Part shown: positions 25,097 to 33,480 of the stretch, piece after piece
How the letters are laid out: every line of letters begins with the position of its first letter
How positions within the stretch are numbered: the first letter of the stretch is position 1
NCBI RefSeq assembly: GCF_900169065.1
Contig: NZ_FXZB01000015.1
Coordinates: forward strand, 1 to 64,000
Source: Brevibacterium aurantiacum
Lineage (GTDB): Bacteria > Actinomycetota > Actinomycetes > Actinomycetales > Brevibacteriaceae
DNA length: 64,000 nt
Direction of reading: 5' to 3'
Made by a program: the position numbers and the translations under genes
Notes under the pieces: model-generated
Seen by the model: only the letters and a program-made list of their open reading frames with translations
Told to the model about the DNA's origin: nothing
Database searches by the model: none

Positions 25097-28081
25097 TCAG
25101 CCCCTCGCTGTATTAGCGGCTGGGTTCGAGACCCAACCCCAGGCGAGCAGCTCCGGCAATGACACGCCCTGGGCGTTGCTGAGGTCGGCGATCTGAGTGC
25201 GGCAGGAATAGCCATCGGCGAGAACGACCCGCGTCCGGTCACCATCGCCTTCAACGGCTCCCGTCCCGGCAGCTCCACCAGCCCCAACCGCATTCGGGGT
25301 CCGGTCACGCAGTGCCTCCTGCTCGCGCAACGCCGGCAGCAGAGCCACTTCGGCCACGGCGACCGAGGTCTCATAGTGGCCCTCTTCGACGCCGAAGTTT
25401 CCGGCCAGACCGCAGCAGCCGCCCAGGAACTTCGAGGCGGCACCGGTTCTGGCCAGGAGTTCCTTGTCTGCGGCGTTGCCGAAGATCGCCGACTGATGAC
25501 AGTGCGGCTGGACCAGAGCCTCGACCCCGTCCAGGCGCGGAAGTTCGGCGCCGACGCTGAGCAGGTATTGGGCGAAGGTCTGCACACGTGCCGCGACCCG
25601 GGCCGAGGCCTCATTCGCCAAGAGCTTCTGCGAATCGTCCTTCAGAGTCGCCAGGCATGAGGGTTCGACCCCGATGATCGGCACATCCCCGGTGGCATCG
25701 AGCGCGCTGATCGTCTGACCCAGATTCGCCTTCGCCGCGTCGAGCTGCCCGGTTGAGATCAGCGGCAGGCCACAGCACACGGTCTGGTCGATGACGCGCA
25801 CGGTGACACCCGCGCGCTCGAGCACGGCCACGGCGGCCGCGAGGATGCGCGGTGCGAAATGATTCGACCACGAATCGGCGAACAGAACGACTTCGCGTGT
25901 CTTCGTCCCGGCCCCCACCTCGGCGGGGGTGGAGCCTGAGGTCTTCCACCACTTGCGGAAGGTCGTGGCCGCGAACTGGGGGATGGACCTGCGGACATCG
26001 ATCCCGGCCATCTTCTTGGCCACGCTCGTCAGCCCAGGCAGCCCCGAGACACGGTTGATCACCGGCGCCAGGGGAGTGATGGCGCGCGCCAGCTGCGGGA
26101 GGAACCCGAGCGAATAGTGCTTCATCGGGCGCAGCCTGCCCTTATAGGACTGGTAGAGAACCTCGGCCTTATACGTGGACATGTCCGTCCCCGTCGGGCA
26201 CTCGGTGCCGCAGGCCTTGCAGGACAGGCAGAGATCGAGGGCGTCAGCGACCTCGGGGGACTGCCATGAGGAATCGAGGAGATCCCCGGACACCATCTCC
26301 TGCAGCACCCTGGCACGACCACGGGTGGAATGCCGTTCATCGCGGGTGGCCTGGTAGGACGGGCACATGACGCCACCGCTGTCGGCGGAATCGGCGCGGC
26401 ATTTGCCGACACCGGTGCACCGATGCACGGCCGAGGCGAACCCAGCGGACTCACCCTCGTAGCTCATCGCCAAACTGCCGGGCAGCTCCTCCCGCAGCGG
26501 CAGCTGGGTCAGTCGCAGCGACTCGGTCAGCGCATCGGGATCGACGATGACACCCGGATTGAGCAGATACTGCGGGTCGAAGAGCTCCTTGACCTCCTTG
26601 AACAGATCGAGCACCGCCGGCGGATAGACGAGACGCAGCAGCTCGGACCGAGCCCGACCATCCCCATGCTCACCGGAGACGGACCCGCCGTAGCGGGCCA
26701 CAAGCTTCGTCGCAGCGACCATGAACGTCCGCATCACCTCCGGACCGTCGGGATCCTCGAGCGGAAAGTCCACCCGCATGTGCAGGCACCCGTCACCGAA
26801 GTGCCCGTAGGGAATTCCCCACAGCCCATGCTCGGTGAGCAGTTCCATGAGATCACGCAGGTAGTCGCCGAGGTTGTCCACCGGAACCGCAGAATCCTCC
26901 CACCCGGCGTGGGCGTCACGACCATCCGGCGTCCGCGACACGAGACCGGCGCCATCGGCGCGGATCCCCCAGATCTCGGCGGCGGCCTGGGCACCCAGCA
27001 CGGCAGAGTCCAAGGCAGCAGACTCCCGGATCAGTCGTTTCGTCTCATCCACCAGCTCGGCTTCGTCCTCGCCGGTGAGCTCAACCACGAGCCAGCCGGC
27101 GCCCTCGGGCAGACGGGGGACAGCCTCGGCGCCCTTGGTCTCGATGACCCGATCGAGCATGCGCTTGTCGAGGCCCTCGCAGGCCGCAACCGGAAAGCCC
27201 TTGAGCAGGGGAGCGTCGTGTGCGGCCGCGACCATGTCCTCATATCCGAGCACCACTGCCGCGGTGTTGTCGGGGTCTTTGACCAGACGCATCTTCGCGG
27301 CAAGGACGATGCCCCAGGTGCCTTCGGATCCGGCGAAGGCCCGACGCAGGTCGAAGTCGTTCTCCGGCAGCAGGGATTCGAGTCCATATCCGGAGACCTG
27401 GCGAGAGAAGGTGCCCAGATTCGTCCGGATGGTGCCCAGCTGCCCGGCGACGAGTTCGTGCAGGCGCGGGAACGTCTCTGAGGAGTCGGTGTCGTCGAGG
27501 GTGACGACGGTGCCGTCGACGAGCATGACGACCAGGGCGAGGATGTTGTCGCCGGTGCGACCGTAGCCCAGCGCACGTGGTCCGCAGGCGTTGTTGCCGA
27601 TCATTCCGCCGATCGTGCAGCGCGTGTGGGTGGAGGGGTCTGGGCCGAAGCGCAGTCCGTGGGGTCGTGCCTGCGCCTGCAGGTGGGCGTGGATGCATCC
27701 GGCTTGGACCCAGGCCGACTGTGCGTCGGGGTCGAGTGAGAGGACCTCATTCATATGGCGGGAGAAGTCGAGGATGATGCCTGTGCTGATCGCATTCCCG
27801 GCGATCGAGGTGCCGGCCCCGCGGCTGGTGATGGGAACACCCAGTCGACGTGCGACTGCCAGTGTGGATGAGACGTCTGCTTCGTCGTGCGGGAACACGA
27901 TGGCCTGCGGAACCAGGCGGAACAGGGACGCATCCGAGGTATAGGCGGCACGATCGGTGTCATCGACGCTGAAATCACGCACGCCCGCAGTCCTCAGCTC
28001 GGTTGAGAGAACATCGGCGAGGGACATCTCTGTCTCCGCAGACGTTCGACGTGCACCAGTGCTATGAACCGAAGTCGTCAT
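25097..28081 (-). CDS. FAD-binding and Fe-S 2-hydroxyacid dehydrogenase (YdiJ type)
   Basis: A 994-residue fusion. The N-terminal FAD_binding_4 domain (PITSRGAGTSIAGNAISTGI, CTIGGMIGNNACGPRALGYG) and FAD-oxidase C domain (YGHFGDGCLHMRVDFPLED, SGEHGDGRARSELL) occupy about residues 30-540. Ferredoxin-type cysteines follow (CTGVGKCRA...MCPSYQ and CLSCKACGTECPTG), then two CCG domains (CCGLPLIST, CCGLAGNFG). E. coli YdiJ, with the same order and length, oxidises D-2-hydroxyglutarate; D-lactate is the other candidate. Electrons probably go to the quinone pool or a carrier. ATG 28081 is chosen over 28102 to give the short tail typical of the family. Confidence 0.85.
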   Translation of the reverse strand: MTTSVHSTGARRTSAETEMSLADVLSTELRTAGVRDFSVDDTDRAAYTSDASLFRLVPQAIVFPHDEADVSSTLAVARRLGVPITSRGAGTSIAGNAISTGIILDFSRHMNEVLSLDPDAQSAWVQAGCIHAHLQAQARPHGLRFGPDPSTHTRCTIGGMIGNNACGPRALGYGRTGDNILALVVMLVDGTVVTLDDTDSSETFPRLHELVAGQLGTIRTNLGTFSRQVSGYGLESLLPENDFDLRRAFAGSEGTWGIVLAAKMRLVKDPDNTAAVVLGYEDMVAAAHDAPLLKGFPVAACEGLDKRMLDRVIETKGAEAVPRLPEGAGWLVVELTGEDEAELVDETKRLIRESAALDSAVLGAQAAAEIWGIRADGAGLVSRTPDGRDAHAGWEDSAVPVDNLGDYLRDLMELLTEHGLWGIPYGHFGDGCLHMRVDFPLEDPDGPEVMRTFMVAATKLVARYGGSVSGEHGDGRARSELLRLVYPPAVLDLFKEVKELFDPQYLLNPGVIVDPDALTESLRLTQLPLREELPGSLAMSYEGESAGFASAVHRCTGVGKCRADSADSGGVMCPSYQATRDERHSTRGRARVLQEMVSGDLLDSSWQSPEVADALDLCLSCKACGTECPTGTDMSTYKAEVLYQSYKGRLRPMKHYSLGFLPQLARAITPLAPVINRVSGLPGLTSVAKKMAGIDVRRSIPQFAATTFRKWWKTSGSTPAEVGAGTKTREVVLFADSWSNHFAPRILAAAVAVLERAGVTVRVIDQTVCCGLPLISTGQLDAAKANLGQTISALDATGDVPIIGVEPSCLATLKDDSQKLLANEASARVAARVQTFAQYLLSVGAELPRLDGVEALVQPHCHQSAIFGNAADKELLARTGAASKFLGGCCGLAGNFGVEEGHYETSVAVAEVALLPALREQEALRDRTPNAVGAGGAAGTGAVEGDGDRTRVVLADGYSCRTQIADLSNAQGVSLPELLAWGWVSNPAANTARG

Positions 28082-28256
28082 GTTCGCATTGTGCCACTTC
28101 ACGTATGCCCCGTGTACTCCCCGCGCTCGGCGTGGGACAGTGCCGACTCCGGACAGAGCAGACCGACGTACAGAGGGCAGGAGGGAGCCGGGATGTTATT
28201 GAACTGTTATAAAACAGGACCGGGACAGTGCCTTCTCTTCTGTAATTCGGTAATTA

Positions 28257-28285
28257 TTGGATTATTGTCATATGCATGGTATTTA
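28257..28285 (+). promoter_or_regulatory. Promoter in an AT-rich stretch
   Basis: TTGGAT (28257-28262), a 17-nt spacer and TATTTA (28280-28285) make a good sigma-70-like promoter for the small HTH gene, inside about 140 bp (28190-28330) far richer in A and T than its surroundings. Confidence 0.5.
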
Positions 28286-28341
28286 ATGGAACTACACCAT
28301 TAGCTGGCATCGAGCCAGAGTCGTAAGCAAGGGAAGAAACC

Positions 28342-28599
28342 ATGTCGCGTCGAGCCCGTGAATTAACAGTTGACCAGACAGCCTTAGTTGGTGCAGTCCG
28401 GAAGGTTTCTCGTCAACGAGCAAAAATCAACACCGATTACGTGATGGCGATTCTTCGTGCCCGTGAAGAGGGTGCGACCTTCGGTTCCATCGCCGAAGCG
28501 GCAGGCACCTCATCGCAGGCGGTGCAGGAGATCGTGCGTCGGCATGGGCAGGTCCAGCGCCCCGATGCCGCCAAGTCCGTTCCAGCTCCCGCAAAATAA
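28342..28599 (+). CDS. Small helix-turn-helix protein
   Basis: An 85-residue protein. Its middle (YVMAILRAREEGATFGSIAE, AAGTSSQAVQEIVRRHG) reads as a single HTH of the kind found in small actinobacterial DNA-binding or sigma-like proteins, followed by a Pro/Ala-rich tail. AAGGGAAGAAACC precedes the ATG. It is transcribed alone from an AT-rich promoter and is followed by hairpins. I do not recognise a named family; a nucleoid-associated or accessory regulator is plausible, but its target is unknown. Confidence 0.75.
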   Translation: MSRRARELTVDQTALVGAVRKVSRQRAKINTDYVMAILRAREEGATFGSIAEAAGTSSQAVQEIVRRHGQVQRPDAAKSVPAPAK

Positions 28600-28607
28600 G
28601 GCCAAAA

Positions 28608-28626
28608 GGGTGCCGTGGAGGCACCC
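28608..28626 (+). terminator. Short hairpin after the small HTH gene
   Basis: GGGTGCC and GGCACCC pair around a 5-nt loop (GTGGA), 9 nt after the stop codon. No T-tract follows. Confidence 0.45.
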
Positions 28627-28642
28627 GAGCGCTGCAGGTCGA

Positions 28643-28704
28643 CCGAGGTGGGACAAGAGGCCCGCGCATCACAATGAGGTGATCAGCGCGGGCGCCCACC
28701 TCGG
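28643..28704. repeat. Nested hairpin built from an inverted pair of the CCGAGGTGG motif
   Basis: CCGAGGTGGG near 28643 pairs with CCCACCTCGG near 28695, and inside it GCCCGCGC...GCGCGGGC and ATCAC...GTGAT extend the structure. The outer arms are inverted copies of the oligomer that is over-represented through the whole window. Confidence 0.65.
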
Positions 28705-29040
28705 GCGTTGAGTCATGTGTGAAGTCATTCGTTTTATCACTATCTGATAACAAGACCTCTTTATTGTGGAAATCATGTGAAGAGCGTGCATGCGACATTA
28801 ATGGAGCGATTGCACTCGGGTAATGAAGACTCGTTCTGAATGCGAACGAATGTGATCGAAAAGTTTGCTTTCGGATCATCGATTTCTGTTCCCTGCAACG
28901 AGGCGCAGTCGGTCGAATTCTCCGTGGCAGTCGACCCTGACAGAGCGCCTGAGCGGCTTAGATACAAGAAGTACACACTCGCATCTGTATTGCAGTGTTG
29001 TTACACGAGGCGGTTGGCGAGGGCCGACTAGAGTTGAACC

Positions 29041-30006
29041 ATGAGCTCCGAGACAAACCTTCTGCCCAGTGATGTCAGTGAACTTCCCCTGATCCGGATC
29101 GCCTCGGATCTGGCCACGATGGCGTGGGAGCAGATGGTGGCCTGGCGCAGTTCCCTCGGTGCACAGCTTGACGCCTCCGTGGTGGACACGAAGACCTCAC
29201 CCAATGACCTCGTGACTCTCGCAGATGCGCAGATCGAATCACTGGTCCGCGGCTACCTGACGAAGGTTCGACCCGCTGACATCATGGTCGGCGAAGAGGG
29301 CGCCCCAGCGCTGGACCCCACCGGCTTCTTCGACACCCAGCTTCTGAGCCGACTCAACTGCTTTGATCCCGGCAGCAATGATCTGCTCGATACGAGCGAC
29401 CATGGTCAGCCCCTGGAATGGCACGTCGATCCCATCGACGGCACTGTCAACTATGTGCGCAACATCGAACACTATGCGTTCTCCGTCGGCGTCTGTGAGG
29501 CAGGCGAAGACCATGGCCGAGGACTGGGCGAGGAAGGATGGCTCATCGGACTCGTCGCATCCCCTGGGCTGAATGCCACGTGGCTCGGTGCGAAGGGTCA
29601 GGGCTCCTACCGCGTCGAGGGACAGCTGTCCGAGGCTCGAGGGTCGACGCTGGCCATCCCCGCTCGACGGCTGTACGGCACACCAGCCGGACTCTCCGGA
29701 AGACTGCTGGCAACCGGCTTCGCCTACACCGGGGACAATCGCGGTCCGCAGCTGGCGAAGCTGCTGACCCTCATGGACGGCTACGACGACATTCGTCGCT
29801 GCGGATCGGCGGCCATTGACCTGTGCATGCTCGCAGAAGGCAAGGTCAACAGCTATGCCGAACGAGGCCTGGGGATCTATGACTATGCCGGCGGCGGAGT
29901 CATTGCCGCCGAGGCCGGCGCTTCTGTGCACCGCGGTGGATCCGGTGGCCCCACGGCTGCCGCAGAATCCGAGCAGGAAGCGCGACGACTCATCGCCTCG
30001 ATCTGA
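29041..30006 (+). CDS. Inositol-monophosphatase-family phosphatase
   Basis: A 321-residue Mg2+-dependent phosphatase. The three metal motifs are present: GEEGAPAL (Glu), WHVDPIDGTVNYVRN (DPIDGT) and a C-terminal GLGIYDYAGGGVIAAEAG, where WD is replaced by YD. Relatives hydrolyse myo-inositol phosphate, histidinol phosphate, fructose-1,6-bisphosphate or PAP; insertions around residues 95-120 make the choice uncertain. TAGAGT ends 6 nt before ATG 29041, suggesting a leaderless message. No partner genes adjoin it, and the iron importer follows after 160 bp. Confidence 0.85.
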   Translation: MSSETNLLPSDVSELPLIRIASDLATMAWEQMVAWRSSLGAQLDASVVDTKTSPNDLVTLADAQIESLVRGYLTKVRPADIMVGEEGAPALDPTGFFDTQLLSRLNCFDPGSNDLLDTSDHGQPLEWHVDPIDGTVNYVRNIEHYAFSVGVCEAGEDHGRGLGEEGWLIGLVASPGLNATWLGAKGQGSYRVEGQLSEARGSTLAIPARRLYGTPAGLSGRLLATGFAYTGDNRGPQLAKLLTLMDGYDDIRRCGSAAIDLCMLAEGKVNSYAERGLGIYDYAGGGVIAAEAGASVHRGGSGGPTAAAESEQEARRLIASI

Positions 30007-30094
30007 CAGGCCCCTATCTGACAGGTCGATACGGCTGACTACTTCCGCCGTGAATGTGAGAAGAATAATGTTAGATTACTGTCACGTATTGTGT

Positions 30095-30113
30095 GAAGCT
30101 TAGGCTAAGCTAA
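30095..30113. promoter_or_regulatory. DtxR/IdeR-type iron box
   Basis: GAAGCTTAGGCTAAGCTAA matches the actinobacterial iron-regulator consensus TTAGGTTAGGCTAACCTAA at 15 of 19 positions, including the whole TTAGGCTAA core. It sits 53 nt before the siderophore-binding protein gene, where bound DtxR/IdeR would block transcription under iron sufficiency. Confidence 0.8.
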
Positions 30114-30166
30114 TTCACGGTTCGTATTCATCTGACATCAATGACATCTGCAGGAAGTAGATCACC

Positions 30167-31159
30167 ATGGTTTCGTCTCGCCTCCGTCTCAGCGCCCTGG
30201 CCGGCGTGGTCGCACTCGCTCTAGCCGGATGTGGCCAAGCTGCCGCCGAGGACACCGGCGCCGACGCCGATTCGAGCAGCACCATCGACATCGAAGACAA
30301 CAACGGAACGCAGACCGTGGTGAGTCCTCCCACCTCGGTGGTCGCCACGGACAACCGCACCTTCGAGACCCTGGACGCCTGGGACATCGAACTCAGCGCC
30401 GCCGCGGTCTCCCTGATGTCCGAGGACCTCAGCTACACGAAGGACGACTCGGTCCTCGACCTCGGCTCGCACCGCGAACCCGACCTGGAGAAGATCGTCG
30501 AGGCCAAGCCGGACCTCGTCATCAATGGCCAGCGATTCGCGCAATTCCACGACGACCTCGCGAAGCTAGCGCCCGAGGCCACGGTGCTCGAGCTCGATCC
30601 TCGCGACGGCGAGGACTTCGGATCGGAACTCAAGCGCCAGACGACCGTCCTGGGTGAAGTCTTCGGCAAACAGGACGAGGCGAAGAAGATCATCGACGAC
30701 TACGACGCCTCGGTGAAACGAGCCAAGGCGGCCTATGACAGCAGTGACACGGCCATGGGCCTCATCACCTCGGCGGGTGACATCGGCTATTCCGCACCCT
30801 CGACCGGACGCACCGTCGGACCGGTCTTCGACGCCCTCGGTCTCAGTCCTGCCCTTGAAGTCGAGGCGAGCAGCGAAGATCACCAGGGAGATGACATCTC
30901 GGTCGAAGCCATCGCAGACTCCAAACCCGATCTCATGGTCGTCATGGATCGCGATGCCTCATTCGCACCCGAGGAGCGCGATGAAGGCTCGGCGCCCGCT
31001 GCCGAAGTCCTCGAGGACTCCGAAGCGCTCAAGGACGTTCCCGCGATCAAGGACGACAAGATCGTCTACTTCCCGCAGGACACCTACCTCAACGAAGGAA
31101 TTCAGACCTACACCGAGTTCTACAACTCCTTCGCAGACAAGCTCGAAGAGCAGAAGTAA
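30167..31159 (+). CDS. Iron-siderophore ABC transporter, substrate-binding lipoprotein
   Basis: A 330-residue class-III binding protein with a lipoprotein signal peptide (Arg-rich start, ALAGVVALALAGCGQ; lipidated Cys about residue 22) and an acidic linker (EDTGADADSSS). FepB/CeuE-type blocks follow: LDLGSHREPDLEKIVEAKPD, LVINGQRFAQFHDDL, a helical backbone and DKIVYFPQDTYLNEG. It captures a ferric siderophore at the membrane surface for the two permeases and ATPase that follow. An iron box lies upstream. By ATPase similarity the system resembles the Bacillus YclNOPQ petrobactin importer, so a catecholate ligand is plausible but unproven. Confidence 0.9.
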   Translation: MVSSRLRLSALAGVVALALAGCGQAAAEDTGADADSSSTIDIEDNNGTQTVVSPPTSVVATDNRTFETLDAWDIELSAAAVSLMSEDLSYTKDDSVLDLGSHREPDLEKIVEAKPDLVINGQRFAQFHDDLAKLAPEATVLELDPRDGEDFGSELKRQTTVLGEVFGKQDEAKKIIDDYDASVKRAKAAYDSSDTAMGLITSAGDIGYSAPSTGRTVGPVFDALGLSPALEVEASSEDHQGDDISVEAIADSKPDLMVVMDRDASFAPEERDEGSAPAAEVLEDSEALKDVPAIKDDKIVYFPQDTYLNEGIQTYTEFYNSFADKLEEQK

Positions 31160-31189
31160 TGATTCCCAGCTGTAATTGAGATCGAGAGT

Positions 31190-32260
31190 ATGACGAGTAC
31201 ACGCAACGGCCCCACCACTCACGGTGGCGACGTCGGCCCGACGGCGACGGATACCGGTGTCTCCACAGGAGGTGGTGCCACCTCGGCGAGGAAGGGCTCT
31301 GCCGAGGTGAAGAGCCCGCTGCTGAGCTGGAAGCTCGCGGCGGGCGTCGTCGGTGTCCTGCTGCTGCTCGTCCTCTCCCTGTTGACCGGCGTCTACGACA
31401 TCTTCGGCGGTGACGGCGGAGCCGAGATGTTCCAGATCACCCGTGTGCCGCGCACCATTGCACTTGTCCTCTCCGGGGCGGCGATGGCGATGTGCGGTCT
31501 GGTCATGCAGCTGCTGACGCAGAACCGATTCGTCGAACCGACGACAACGGGCACCACCGAATGGGCCGGGCTGGGCCTCATGCTCACCGTCATCGTCTAC
31601 CCGGACGCCTCCATCCTGGCCCGAATGATCGGGGCCATCATCGCCGCCTTCATCGGCACACTCGTCTTCTTCCTGTTCCTGCGCCGGGTCTCGCTGAAGT
31701 CATCGCTCATCGTGCCCATCATCGGCATCATGCTCGGTGCGGTGGTCGGGGCGATCTCGACCTTCGTTGCCGTCCAGGCCGATATGCTCCAGAGCCTGGG
31801 CATCTGGTTCGCCGGCAGCTTCACCTCGATCCTGCGCGGACAGTACGAGATACTGTGGGTCGTCGTCATCGTCGTGATCGCGGTCTTCATCGCCGCCGAC
31901 CGGTTCACCGTGGCCGGTCTGGGCAAAGAAGTCGCGACGAACGTCGGACTCAACTACAACCAGGTCATCCTCATCGGCACCATACTCGTGGCCATCGCCA
32001 CGGGCGTCGTCACGGTGGTCGTCGGCAGTCTGCCGTTCCTCGGCCTCATCGTCCCCAACATCGTGTCGATGATCCGCGGCGATGACCTGCGCAGCAATCT
32101 GCCCTGGGTGTGCCTGCTGGGCATCGCCATCGTCACGATCTGCGACCTCATCGGCCGAGTCATCATTATGCCCTTCGAGCTGCCCGTCTCAGTCATCCTC
32201 GGGGTCGTCGGTGCCGCCGTGTTCGTCGGGCTTCTCCTGCGACAGCGGAAGCGGGGCTGA
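31190..32260 (+). CDS. Iron-siderophore ABC transporter permease (first)
   Basis: A 356-residue FecCD/BtuC-family permease with about 9-10 membrane helices after a 50-residue hydrophilic N-terminal tail. Family marks include RVPRTIALVLSGAAMAMCGL (a PRxxxxxxxGxxLxxxG variant), TTTGTTEWAGLGLM, LGIWFAGSFTSILRG and the C-terminal PFLGLIVPNIVSMIRGDDLR that contacts the ATPase. It pairs with the next permease. The start ATG 31190 follows GATCGAGAGT; the unusual length of the tail leaves some doubt over the exact start. Gene spacing (30 nt before, 8 nt after) supports a single operon. Confidence 0.9.
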   Translation: MTSTRNGPTTHGGDVGPTATDTGVSTGGGATSARKGSAEVKSPLLSWKLAAGVVGVLLLLVLSLLTGVYDIFGGDGGAEMFQITRVPRTIALVLSGAAMAMCGLVMQLLTQNRFVEPTTTGTTEWAGLGLMLTVIVYPDASILARMIGAIIAAFIGTLVFFLFLRRVSLKSSLIVPIIGIMLGAVVGAISTFVAVQADMLQSLGIWFAGSFTSILRGQYEILWVVVIVVIAVFIAADRFTVAGLGKEVATNVGLNYNQVILIGTILVAIATGVVTVVVGSLPFLGLIVPNIVSMIRGDDLRSNLPWVCLLGIAIVTICDLIGRVIIMPFELPVSVILGVVGAAVFVGLLLRQRKRG

Positions 32261-32268
32261 GGCGCACC

Positions 32269-33480
32269 ATGAGCGCAGAGACGACAGAATCCACGACCTC
32301 CCCGACGACGAGTCGCTCGGAGCAGGGGAAGACAACCACGTTCTCGAACGCCCCGTCGAAGACGGCGACGCGTGGGACCACGCCGACGAAGCGACGGACC
32401 GCGTCGACGAAGCGACGGACCACGCCGACGACGAAGCGACGGACCGCGTCAGCGTTGGCGCCGACCGGAGAACAGCCTCGGCGATCTTCCGGCTCTTTGG
32501 GGACTGCCAAGGCCAGGTGGCGTTACTGGTCGATCATGATCGGCCTCATCATCGCCTCGGCGGCCATCGCTCTGGGCCTCCTGGCCTGGGATAATCCGAT
32601 GCCGATCACCGACGACGGATTCTGGCTCATCGCGCAGCTGCGGATGAAGAACCTCGCCGTCATCGCGATCGTCGCCCTGTGCCAGGCGTTCGCGACCGTG
32701 GCGTTTCAGACGGTGACGAACAACCGGATCATCACGCCCTCGATCATGGGCTTCGAATCTCTGTACGTGGCCATCCAGACCGGGGCCATGTACTTCGTCG
32801 GGGTCACCGCGATCGTCGACCTCAAGGGGCTGGTGCCCTTCACCGTGCAGCTGCTGCTCATGGTCGGGCTCTCGTTGGCGCTCTACGGGTGGCTGCTCTC
32901 GGGCAGGTACGGGAACATTGCGATCATGCTGCTCATCGGCGTCGTCATCGGCGGCGGGCTCGGATCGATCGCGACGTTCATGCAGCGGACCCTGACACCG
33001 AGTGAATTCGACGTCCTCGCGGCCCGCCTCTTCGGCTCGGTCTCGAACTCGGACTCCAGCTATCTGCCGGTCTCGATTCCGCTGTGCTTGCTCGCCTGCG
33101 CTGCGATCTACTTGATGTCCTCGCGACTCAACGTCCTCGCTCTCGGCCGGGACACAACCAGCAACCTGGGGCTGAATCACAAGTTCGAAATGATGAAGGT
33201 CCTCTTCTTCGTCTCGATTCTCATGGCGGTGTCCGTGTCGATGATCGGGCCGATGATCTTCCTCGGCTTCCTGGTCGCAATGCTCGCCTACAAGTTCTCC
33301 GACACCTATGACCACAAATACGTGCTGCCGATGGCGGCCCTCCTCGGGTTCGTCGTCCTGGGCGGGGCGTACTTCGTCATGAAGAACCTGTTCTACGCAG
33401 AGGGCGTCGTGTCGATCATCATCGAGGTCATCGGCGGCGGCGCATTCCTCATCGTCATCATGAGAAAGGGACGCCTGTGA
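32269..33480 (+). CDS. Iron-siderophore ABC transporter permease (second)
   Basis: A 403-residue FecCD permease. The membrane part starts near residue 85 (YWSIMIGLIIASAAIALGLL) and carries VTNNRIITPSIMGFESLYV and IGPMIFLGFLVAMLAYKFS. Before it lies an 80-residue Thr/Ser/Arg/Lys-rich tail, made in part from a 16-bp perfect triplicate repeat; most FecCD proteins have 10-20 residues there. Another frame over the same DNA reads as an acidic DEATDRV repeat, so the tail might be frameshifted (see finding). Its stop overlaps the ATPase start by 4 nt (GTGA). Confidence 0.88.
   Translation: MSAETTESTTSPTTSRSEQGKTTTFSNAPSKTATRGTTPTKRRTASTKRRTTPTTKRRTASALAPTGEQPRRSSGSLGTAKARWRYWSIMIGLIIASAAIALGLLAWDNPMPITDDGFWLIAQLRMKNLAVIAIVALCQAFATVAFQTVTNNRIITPSIMGFESLYVAIQTGAMYFVGVTAIVDLKGLVPFTVQLLLMVGLSLALYGWLLSGRYGNIAIMLLIGVVIGGGLGSIATFMQRTLTPSEFDVLAARLFGSVSNSDSSYLPVSIPLCLLACAAIYLMSSRLNVLALGRDTTSNLGLNHKFEMMKVLFFVSILMAVSVSMIGPMIFLGFLVAMLAYKFSDTYDHKYVLPMAALLGFVVLGGAYFVMKNLFYAEGVVSIIIEVIGGGAFLIVIMRKGRL
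32385..32445. repeat. Triplicate 16-bp repeat in the permease N-terminal tail
   Basis: GACGAAGCGACGGACC occurs three times without change, at 32385-32400, 32406-32421 and 32430-32445 (periods 21 and 24 bp). Periods divisible by three keep every frame open; the called frame reads KRRT repeats. Confidence 0.85.

Larger units (their letters stand above)
28600..29040. other. Intergenic region with nested hairpins and an AT-rich half
   Basis: This 441-bp gap has a 7-bp hairpin right after the HTH gene (28608-28626), a longer nested hairpin (28643-28704), an inverted repeat TTATC-N7-GATAA (28734-28750), and the start region of the phosphatase gene with TAGAGT at 29029-29034. A 63-codon open frame at 28840-29031 lacks a ribosome site and any recognisable feature, so I do not call it. 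Confidence 0.6.

Noticed and set aside
28840-29031. A 63-codon open frame in the intergenic region
   Set aside because: No ribosome site, no recognisable motif, and it covers the probable promoter of the phosphatase gene.
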